A DNA stretch of 6,598 nt. Origin: Parcubacteria group bacterium (GTDB lineage Bacteria > Patescibacteriota > Minisyncoccia > Minisyncoccales > CG1-02-41-26). Location: NCBI GenBank assembly GCA_013203565.1, contig JABMPZ010000071.1, positions 1-6,598 of the forward strand, read 5' to 3'. Below the pieces are notes generated by a model that saw nothing but the letters and a program-made list of their open reading frames with translations, was not told where the DNA came from and did no database searches. The position numbers and the translations under genes were made by a program. Numbering within the stretch: the first letter of the stretch is position 1; each line of letters begins with the position of its first letter. This document shows positions 1 to 5,091 of this stretch, in pieces.

Positions 1-34
1 ATATTTCTGCAGAAATATATCTAACGGGGTTTAG
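1..34. repeat. Perfect 18-bp palindrome at the left edge, probably half of a longer inverted repeat
   Basis: Positions 1-18 read ATATTTCTGCAGAAATAT, which equals its own reverse complement. It is followed by ATCTAACGGGGTTTA (20-34). If the bases cut off at the left mirror this side, the full element would be a palindrome with TAAACCCCGTTAGAT at its outer left end, but this cannot be seen here. From memory, AACGGGGTTT-type inverted repeats recur in Patescibacteria as REP-like or transposase-associated sequences; this was not verified. It could also be the terminator hairpin of a gene upstream. Confidence 0.5.
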
Positions 35-58
35 GCAGTTTTTGTTTTGAGTAATTTT

Positions 59-67
59 TGTTATAAT
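59..67 (+). promoter_or_regulatory. Extended -10 promoter of the pilus block
   Basis: TGTTATAAT is an exact extended -10 element (TGn followed by the consensus TATAAT at 62-67). No good -35 lies 16-18 bases upstream (TTTTTG at 39-44 is the best). Transcription would start near 73-75, only a few bases before the ATG at 77, giving an almost leaderless mRNA. An AAGG at 68-71 is well placed as a Shine-Dalgarno sequence but would then lie outside this transcript; it would work only on read-through mRNA. Confidence 0.5.
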
Positions 68-76
68 AAGGCAATT

Positions 77-871
77 ATGCCATATATTATAATACTCATA
101 ATATTCATATTCGGACTCTGTATCGGCAGTTTTTTGAATTGTTTGGTTTATAGAATAGAGAGTAAAAAGAGTTTTACAAGAGGCAGATCTCTTTGTCCTA
201 AATGCCATCATAAGCTCGGAGTGTTGGATTTAATACCTATTTTGAGTTTTTTAATGTTAAAAAGAAAATGCAGGTATTGTAAAAAGAATATTGCTTGGCA
301 ATATCCTGCAATAGAGATATTAACAGGGTTGGTGTTTTTGTTAATTTTCAATTTTCAATTTTCAATTTTCGATTCTTCAATTCTTCAATTCTTCAATTTT
401 CAAACAATAATCTCGTTAGTTTATCTTTTAATTATTGGTTCGTTTTTAATTGTTATCTTTATTTATGATTTAAAACATTATATCATCCCTGATAAAATAC
501 TTTATCCTGCCGTTGCTTTAACATTGCTATATCGGTTTATAAATTTTGAATCGTTATTGCCTGCACTTGTTTCCGCTGTTTTAGCAAGTGGTTTTTTCTT
601 TTTAATATGGCTTGTATCTAAGGGTAAATGGATGGGTTTTGGTGATGTAAAATTAGCTTTATTTATGGGATTATTCTTGGGCTGGCCTGATATATTAGTT
701 GCGCTATTTTCGGCCTTTCTTATCGGCTCTGTTGCAGGAATTGGTTTAATGGTATTAGGCAAAAAGAAACTAAAGAGTCAGGTGCCATTTGGTCCGTTTT
801 TAATTATAGGCACTTTTTTAGCTTTGTTTTGGGGTCGCGAAATAATTACTTGGTACTTGAGTTTTATATAA
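77..871 (+). CDS. pilD: Prepilin peptidase / N-methyltransferase (PilD/GspO family)
   Basis: Integral membrane aspartic protease that cuts the short leader of type IV prepilins after Gly and methylates the new N-terminus. The 264-residue protein starts MPYIIILIIF and enters the family's GLCIGSFLN segment at once, so I chose ATG 77 over the TTG at 47; AAGG at 68-71 supports this. The cytoplasmic methyltransferase loop has the four zinc-binding Cys (40, 43, 65, 68; CPKC and CRYC). The two catalytic aspartates are seen in IYDLKH (Asp131) and GFGDVKL (Asp190). About seven to eight hydrophobic segments and the length fit the family. It lies 11 bases before the first of four pseudopilin genes, its likely substrates. 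Odd point: the loop after the second membrane segment (roughly residues 90-110) is encoded by a simple-sequence repeat. Family assignment is secure; the symbol is by analogy. Confidence 0.95.
   Translation: MPYIIILIIFIFGLCIGSFLNCLVYRIESKKSFTRGRSLCPKCHHKLGVLDLIPILSFLMLKRKCRYCKKNIAWQYPAIEILTGLVFLLIFNFQFSIFDSSILQFFNFQTIISLVYLLIIGSFLIVIFIYDLKHYIIPDKILYPAVALTLLYRFINFESLLPALVSAVLASGFFFLIWLVSKGKWMGFGDVKLALFMGLFLGWPDILVALFSAFLIGSVAGIGLMVLGKKKLKSQVPFGPFLIIGTFLALFWGREIITWYLSFI
343..401 (+). repeat. Microsatellite inside the prepilin peptidase gene
   Basis: Four tandem copies of the 7-mer AATTTTC (343-370) are followed by three copies of the 8-mer CTTCAATT (375-398). They encode Phe/Gln/Ser/Ile/Leu-rich residues (around NFQFSIFDSSILQFFNFQ) between two membrane segments, a position where the family normally has a short loop. 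Neither unit is a multiple of three, so a one-unit gain or loss would shift the frame. The reading frame is intact here. Confidence 0.9.
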
Positions 872-882
872 CTTAAAATTTT

Positions 883-1401
883 ATGCAAAAAGGCGTTACA
901 ATGATTGAGCTCTTGGTTACAATGACAATGATTGCCATTATTTCCAGTGCTGTGTTTGCTGGCAGGGGTAATATGGAAAAGGATTTGACCTTACAAAGAA
1001 CAGCTTATACATTAACACAGAACTTTAGAGAGGCCCAAGAGATGTCAATGGGTTCTGGCGAGGATGTTTGCCCTGTTGGCAGAGATGTATGTGGCTATGG
1101 TATTAGTTTTGGAAGTACAGAGTATAGGTTTTTTGCTGATTGTGAGAATGATTGTTCGTCCAGTAACCATAGAAAAACAGGACAAGATGTGGACTTACGG
1201 CAAGTTTTTTTTGAAAACAACATTGAGATTACTGGTACTAATCCTAATAATTTAGATGTGGTCTTTACTCCGCCTGACCCAAAGGCATATATTAATGGTG
1301 TTGAATGGGGGAGTGAGGCAATAATAACATTTGGAGTAGATGCAAAAACAAGGCAGGTAAAGATAAATTCAGCAGGCAGAGTTGAGATGTTATCCCCATA
1401 A
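883..1401 (+). CDS. GspH/FimT-like minor pseudopilin
   Basis: Minor type IV pilus/type II secretion pseudopilin of 172 residues. The leader is just MQKG, with predicted cleavage before Val5; the mature N-terminus VTMIELLVTMTMIAIISSAVF has the conserved Glu at mature position 5 (Glu9) inside the hydrophobic helix. The globular part (about 35-172) shows AYTLTQNFREAQEMSM, then a GYGISF strand and a Tyr-rich region like FimT/GspH proteins. Four cysteines (63, 70, 87, 91) could form two disulfides outside the membrane. ATG 883 is the only sensible start because the leader must be short; no Shine-Dalgarno sequence precedes it (TTAAAATTTTATG). It follows the peptidase by 11 bases, so the two are probably co-transcribed. 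Class is certain; the GspH/FimT subclass rests on gene order and pattern. Confidence 0.88.
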   Translation: MQKGVTMIELLVTMTMIAIISSAVFAGRGNMEKDLTLQRTAYTLTQNFREAQEMSMGSGEDVCPVGRDVCGYGISFGSTEYRFFADCENDCSSSNHRKTGQDVDLRQVFFENNIEITGTNPNNLDVVFTPPDPKAYINGVEWGSEAIITFGVDAKTRQVKINSAGRVEMLSP

Positions 1402-1410
1402 TATAACATA

Positions 1411-1543
1411 ACACGACAAGCCCTCACTTCCCCCGACAGACACTGGCTGGGGTCAGTCCCCGACCACGCTTCTCCCTGCTTGTCGCAGAGCATTTGCGGA
1501 GAGTGAATTTTCAAAAATAAGAGGGAGCTGGGGGACTGACCCC
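1411..1543. mobile_element. REP/BIME-like non-autonomous element between pseudopilin genes
   Basis: This intergenic stretch is about 59% GC over 1411-1510, far above its surroundings. It holds GGGGTCAGTCCCC (1449-1461) and its exact reverse complement GGGGACTGACCCC (1531-1543), each able to fold as a GGGG/CCCC hairpin. Read outward, each module is preceded by AGGGAG (reverse complement of 1471-1476 CTCCCT region; 1522-1527), as in REP units where a short guide sequence precedes the hairpin. A further inverted pair is CGACAAGC (1414-1421) with GCTTGTCG (1478-1485), and CGCA/TGCG (1484-1487, 1495-1498) forms a small stem. No ORF is inside. REP pairs of this kind are moved in trans by RAYT-type Y1 transposases; none is visible here. 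The right end is 10 bases before the next start codon. Confidence 0.65.
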
Positions 1544-1553
1544 GTATTATTAT

Positions 1554-2048
1554 ATGCAAAAAGGATTTACAATTGTTGAACTTTTAGTCGCTATTACTGT
1601 GATGGCAGTTAGCATTGTTGCTGTTTATGGTTTAATTCCAGCGAGTATAAAAATCAGCGTAACTAATACAAATAAATATATCGCTACTCAATTAGCCAGA
1701 GAAGGGATTGAGATTGTTAGGAATATAAGAGACAGTAATTGGCTTGAGCAGATGGAGTCGTCAACCGCTCTTTGGGATGAGGGCTTAACTAATTGTGTTT
1801 TGGGTTGTGAAGTAAACTATACCACACCATCTATACAAGACCCAGTTCTACCAGCTTATGGAGTAGGAAGATATCTAAGGATTGATGCAAACGGATTTTA
1901 TAACTATACAGTAGGCACTGTAACTAAGTTTAAAAGAAAAGTTGCGATTACTGTTACAGGTGATGGTTTAAGAACCATAGTTACTGTTACTTGGTCAAGT
2001 GAGTATCCTGATGTAGTTATTGAAGAAATATTTTATGATTGGAGATAA
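1554..2048 (+). CDS. PilV-like minor pseudopilin
   Basis: Type IV prepilin-like protein of 164 residues with leader MQKG, predicted cleavage before Phe5, and mature FTIVELLVAITVMAVSIVAVYGL with Glu at mature position 5. Directly after the helix comes YIATQLAREGIEIVRNIRDSNWL (residues 42-64), a block I associate with PilV-like pseudopilins of Patescibacteria (recollection, not checked). The C-terminal part is beta-rich with several Val/Thr strands (YTVGTVTKFKRKVAITVTGDG, TIVTVTWSS), and Cys81/Cys85 are a possible small disulfide. The start is fixed by the short leader; no Shine-Dalgarno sequence is seen, and the REP-like element ends 10 bases upstream. The 3' end overlaps the next pseudopilin gene by 14 bases, indicating translational coupling. 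Confidence 0.88.
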   Translation: MQKGFTIVELLVAITVMAVSIVAVYGLIPASIKISVTNTNKYIATQLAREGIEIVRNIRDSNWLEQMESSTALWDEGLTNCVLGCEVNYTTPSIQDPVLPAYGVGRYLRIDANGFYNYTVGTVTKFKRKVAITVTGDGLRTIVTVTWSSEYPDVVIEEIFYDWR

Positions 2049-2592
2049 TACAAAACAATCTAGACAAAAAGGAGTTACCTTTATTGAAGTTTTAGTTGTT
2101 ATCACTATATTCGGGATTTTCATTACATCAGTAATAACACTTTTTGCTTCTGGGATGAAAGAACAAAGAAAGGGTTTAGATAAAGCATATTTATTAAACC
2201 AGGGTTCTTTTGCTGCTGAATATTTAGGTAGAGCTTTGCGTATGGCTCAAAAAGATACCACAGGCGCTTGTATTCCGCAGGGTTTTAATTATCAAATAAC
2301 CAGGGGTGGTAATGGTATAAGGTTTATAAACTACAGGGCAGGAATTAATTGTCAGGAGTTTTATCTTGAAGATAATAAGATAAAAGTAGAGAGGTTAGGT
2401 AGTGTGTTAGATTTAACTCCTGATAGTTTGGTTGTTGATAATTTAAGGTTTAATATCTCAGGTCAAGATCAGGATGATATGCTCCAAGGTAAAGTAACCT
2501 TTACTTGGAAGTTTCAAAATATTGGAATCACAGTAGAAGAGTTAGAATTACAAACAACTATATCCCAAAGAGAATTAGATGTGAAATATTAA
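2035..2592 (+). CDS. PilW-like minor pseudopilin
   Basis: Prepilin-like protein of 185 residues. I take ATG 2035, which overlaps the upstream gene by 14 bases; a TTG at 2020 would add only five residues and is less likely. The leader MIGDNTKQSRQKG is cleaved before Val14, and the mature end VTFIEVLVVITIFGIFITSVITLF has Glu at mature position 5 (Glu18). The downstream region (LDKAYLLNQGSFAAEYLGRALRMAQKD) resembles the alpha-spine and first linker of PilW/GspJ-type proteins, which often carry (E)xLgRALRMA near this place. The rest is a beta-rich domain with Cys79 and Cys106. Position between PilV-like and PilX-like genes supports the PilW role; sequence alone would support only 'type II/IV pseudopilin'. 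Confidence 0.85.
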   Translation: MIGDNTKQSRQKGVTFIEVLVVITIFGIFITSVITLFASGMKEQRKGLDKAYLLNQGSFAAEYLGRALRMAQKDTTGACIPQGFNYQITRGGNGIRFINYRAGINCQEFYLEDNKIKVERLGSVLDLTPDSLVVDNLRFNISGQDQDDMLQGKVTFTWKFQNIGITVEELELQTTISQRELDVKY

Positions 2593-2600
2593 TATTTTTT

Positions 2601-2960
2601 ATGAAACACACATCAGAATCAAAACAATCAGAACAAGGTGTTACCTTATACATAACTATTGTTATTTTATCGCTTTTAGTTGGTTCTGTCCTATCGTTGA
2701 CTGGAGTTTTAACAGGTCAGATGAAAGTTATCTTCCGCTTAGGTGATGCTGTTACTGCTTTTTCTGCAGCTGATGCTGGCATAGAGCAGGCATTGTATAA
2801 TATAAGGAGGTTGGAGATACCTGGAGGCACTGGTTTTCCTAAGGTATTTAGTAATGGCGCCATTGCTAATGTTACTATTAGCGTAGGTCCAGCAGAAACA
2901 GTTATTAAATCAACAGGCACTTACAAAGAAACCAAGAGAGCAATTGAAATAAGATACTGA
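2601..2960 (+). CDS. PilX-like minor pseudopilin
   Basis: Small prepilin-like protein of 119 residues starting at ATG 2601, 8 bases after the PilW-like stop. The leader is MKHTSESKQSEQG with cleavage before Val14, giving mature VTLYITIVILSLLVGSVLSLTGVL. Unlike the three other pseudopilins it has no Glu at mature position 5 (Ile18 there), as is known for tip subunits of the GspK kind. After the helix it has FSAADAGIEQALYNIRR (residues 54-70), which matches the AAxAGIExALY pattern of PilX N-terminal proteins. The C-terminal domain is short and made of beta strands ending TKRAIEIRY. Stop is TGA, showing that UGA is not reassigned. It closes the PilV-PilW-PilX order. The in-frame extension upstream to 2505 runs through the preceding gene and is not real. 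Confidence 0.85.
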   Translation: MKHTSESKQSEQGVTLYITIVILSLLVGSVLSLTGVLTGQMKVIFRLGDAVTAFSAADAGIEQALYNIRRLEIPGGTGFPKVFSNGAIANVTISVGPAETVIKSTGTYKETKRAIEIRY

Positions 2961-2964
2961 ACAC

Positions 2965-2983
2965 CCTTTTACTCCGTAAAAGG
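2965..2983 (+). terminator. Hairpin after the pilus block, possible weak terminator
   Basis: CCTTTTAC (2965-2972) and GTAAAAGG (2976-2983) form a perfect 8-bp stem with a 3-base loop TCC, starting 4 bases after the stop of the PilX-like gene. What follows is AATTTCTAATTTTT, T-rich but not an unbroken U tract, and the stem has only three GC pairs, so termination would be partial at best. Its place between the pilus block and ligA fits such a role. Confidence 0.4.
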
Positions 2984-3011
2984 AATTTCTAATTTTTAAT
3001 TTCTAATTTTT
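2984..3011 (+). repeat. Tandem 14-bp duplication before ligA
   Basis: Two exact copies of AATTTCTAATTTTT (2984-2997 and 2998-3011) fill the space between the hairpin and the ligA start at 3017. The unit itself is made of two AATTT(C/T)T half-units. It resembles the AATTTTC repeats inside the prepilin peptidase gene. Confidence 0.9.
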
Positions 3012-3016
3012 AAACA

Positions 3017-5005
3017 ATGACTCAAGAACAAACAAAACAACGTATAGATAAGTTAAAAAAGGTGATTAATCATCACCGTTATCTTTATCATGTTTTAGAT
3101 AAACAGGAGATTTCTGACTCTGCAATTGATTCTTTGAAAAAAGAACTTTTTGATTTAGAACAAAAATATCCAAAATTTATTACTCCTGATTCACCTACAC
3201 AACGAGTTGAGGGGAGTGTGCAGGATGGATTTGAAAAAGCCAAACACACCCAACCAATGTTGAGTTTTAATGATGCATTTTCACAAGAAGATATCTTTGA
3301 TTGGGAAGAACGATTTAAAAAACTTTTATCTTCTGCAGAAACTAAACAATTAGGGTATTTCTGCGAACATAAAATAGATGGTTTAGCTGTTAGTTTAGTT
3401 TATAAAAAAGGAGTTTTAATAAGAGGGGCTACAAGAGGGGATGGAAAAATAGGCGAAGATGTAACAGTTAATCTTAAAACAATTGAGTCAATTCCTTTGC
3501 GTTTGGAAAAAAACATTGATTGTGAAGTAAGAGGTGAGGTTTTTATGACAAAAAAGGCATTCAATGATTTGAATAAACAAAGGGTTAAAAAAGACCTAAG
3601 TGTTTACGCTAATCCAAGAAATACTGCAGCTGGAACTATCCGTCAGTTAGATTCTCAAGTAACAGCAGATAGAAATTTAAGTTTTTTAGCTTGGCAATTG
3701 CTCGGGCGAGCAACTCAAGAACAAGAATATAGAGAGTTAAAGGATTTGGGCTTTAAGCCAGTTGAAGGCAAACATTGTAAAACCCTTGAACAAGTTTTTG
3801 AACATTATAGAGAAATAATGAAAAAGAGAGAAAAACTACCCTATCATATTGATGGTATTGTTGTTGGTGTTAATAATAATAAGATATTTGAAAAATTAGG
3901 AACTGTTGGCAAGGCACCAAGAGGTTCTGTTGCTTTTAAGTTTCCTTTAATGGAATCCCAAACAATTGTTGAAGATATTAAGGTGCAAGTAGGTAGGACA
4001 GGCGCCGTAACCCCAGTGGCTATATTAAAACCAGTAAGGGTAGGCGGTGTTACTATAACAAGAGCAACATTACATAATGAGGATGAAATAAAACGGCTCG
4101 GTATTAAAGTAGGGGATACTGTTATTGTTGGTAGGGCTGGTGATGTTATACCTCAAGTAGTAAAGGTTTTGAAAGAAATGCGTGATGGTAAAGAAAAAGC
4201 ATTTCATATGCCTAAAAAATGTCCTGACTGTTCAACAGATTTAATTAAAAAACAAGGAGAAGTCGTCTGGAGATGTCCTAACCACAACTGCCAAGTAAGG
4301 AAAAGAAAAGGGCTCTATCATTTCGTAAGCAGAGGTGCTTTTAATATTGATGGATTAGGTCCTAAAATTATTGACCAGTTGTTAAAGCAAAACATTATTA
4401 CTACCCCAGCTGATATTTTTGAGTTAAAACAAGGTGATTTAATCCCTTTAGAAAGATTTGCTGAAAAATCAGCAGAAAATTTAGTACAAGCGATAGATGG
4501 TGCTAAAGATATTACTCTTGGGCGTTTCATTTTTGCTTTGGGTATCAGGGGGGTTGGAGAAGAAACAGGTATTGATTTAGCAAATTATTTCCTTAATATA
4601 GAAAACATATCTCAAGCTACAAAAGAACAGTTATTAGATATTCAAGACATTGGCCCAGAGACAGCAGAAAATATTTATGAATTTTTTCAAAATGAAAAAA
4701 ATAAAAAAGAAGTAAGCCATCTAATAAAAGCAGGAATAAAAATCCAGAAGCCAGTGCCCCCCCCGAGTCCGCAGGCCCAGAAATTAAAAAGTAAAACCTT
4801 TGTTTTAACGGGCTCAATGGAGAGCTTAACCCGAGATGAAGTCAAAGAAAAAATAAGAGCCCTTGGCGGAGATATTTCAAGTTCTGTATCCAAGAACATT
4901 GATTTCGTAGTCGCAGGAGCCAACCCCGGCTCTAAACTAACAAAAGCCGAGAAATTAAATATAAAAATATTAAAAGAAAAAGATTTCCTAAAAATGTTAA
5001 ATTAA
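3017..5005 (+). CDS. ligA: NAD+-dependent DNA ligase LigA
   Basis: Cytoplasmic enzyme that seals nicks during replication and repair using NAD+ as AMP donor; 662 residues is normal for the family. Domain order: Ia (about 1-65), adenylation (66-315), OB fold (316-395), zinc finger (Cys402, 405, 420, 425), helix-hairpin-helix (440-575) and BRCT (588-662). The AMP-accepting lysine is Lys119 in CEHKIDG. Also seen are TRGDGKIGEDVTVN, EVRGEVFM (Glu173), NPRNTAAGTIRQLD, AFKFP (Lys308) and VGRTGAVTPVA. Two positions differ from the E. coli enzyme as I align it: the Tyr of domain Ia (E. coli Tyr35, in DAEYD) is Ile37 here (DSAID), and the lysine of motif IV (E. coli DGVVIK) is Gly284 (DGIVVG). The linker before BRCT is Pro-rich and encoded by a GC-rich stretch with eight C in a row. 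No Shine-Dalgarno sequence precedes ATG 3017. Identification is secure. Confidence 0.97.
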   Translation: MTQEQTKQRIDKLKKVINHHRYLYHVLDKQEISDSAIDSLKKELFDLEQKYPKFITPDSPTQRVEGSVQDGFEKAKHTQPMLSFNDAFSQEDIFDWEERFKKLLSSAETKQLGYFCEHKIDGLAVSLVYKKGVLIRGATRGDGKIGEDVTVNLKTIESIPLRLEKNIDCEVRGEVFMTKKAFNDLNKQRVKKDLSVYANPRNTAAGTIRQLDSQVTADRNLSFLAWQLLGRATQEQEYRELKDLGFKPVEGKHCKTLEQVFEHYREIMKKREKLPYHIDGIVVGVNNNKIFEKLGTVGKAPRGSVAFKFPLMESQTIVEDIKVQVGRTGAVTPVAILKPVRVGGVTITRATLHNEDEIKRLGIKVGDTVIVGRAGDVIPQVVKVLKEMRDGKEKAFHMPKKCPDCSTDLIKKQGEVVWRCPNHNCQVRKRKGLYHFVSRGAFNIDGLGPKIIDQLLKQNIITTPADIFELKQGDLIPLERFAEKSAENLVQAIDGAKDITLGRFIFALGIRGVGEETGIDLANYFLNIENISQATKEQLLDIQDIGPETAENIYEFFQNEKNKKEVSHLIKAGIKIQKPVPPPSPQAQKLKSKTFVLTGSMESLTRDEVKEKIRALGGDISSSVSKNIDFVVAGANPGSKLTKAEKLNIKILKEKDFLKMLN

Positions 5006-5019
5006 AAAAAATAAATATA

Positions 5020-5071
5020 TTGTATTTTGGTTCAAAATGTGACGATCGTCACATTTTGAACCAAAATACAA
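5020..5071. repeat. Perfect 52-bp palindrome upstream of the Cas2-like regulator gene
   Basis: The two arms, 5020-5045 and 5046-5071, are exact reverse complements with no spacer, centred on GACGATCGTC (5041-5050). The inner 40 bp (5026-5065; left arm TTTGGTTCAAAATGTGACGA) are identical to a second palindrome at 5719-5758. It begins 14 bases after the ligA stop and ends 20 bases before the regulator start. The arms contain TTGAAC (5056-5061), usable as a -35, but no convincing -10 is correctly spaced (TATTTA at 5079-5084 is a poor match). There is no U tract after it, so a standard terminator is unlikely. Most likely an operator for the adjacent regulator, or the end of a cassette. Confidence 0.97.
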
Positions 5072-5091
5072 ATTCGATTATTTATATTTTT

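Noticed and set aside
502..762. 86-codon minus-strand ORF inside the prepilin peptidase gene
   Set aside because: Shadow of the peptidase membrane region; low complexity, no start signal.
1480..1490. 11-mer TTGTCGCAGAG shared by the REP-like element and the regulator gene (5590-5600)
   Set aside because: One short match without extended similarity on either side; likely chance.
1545..1550. TATTAT as a -10 element for the PilV-like gene
   Set aside because: It ends 3 bases before the ATG, so transcription would start inside the coding region.
1095..1559. 154-codon ORF on the minus strand
   Set aside because: It lies antisense to the GspH-like gene and runs through the REP-like element; the product has no recognisable domain, and its open frame comes from the GC-rich element.
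4687..4923. Minus-strand ORFs over the end of ligA (also 4617-4817 and 4318-4530)
   Set aside because: All lie fully inside ligA, whose protein is conserved across this stretch; the antisense products match nothing I know.
5020..5091. TTG start giving a 228-residue form of the Cas2-like regulator
   Set aside because: The extra 24 residues are a translation of the palindrome, with no similarity to the family; ATG 5092 fits better.
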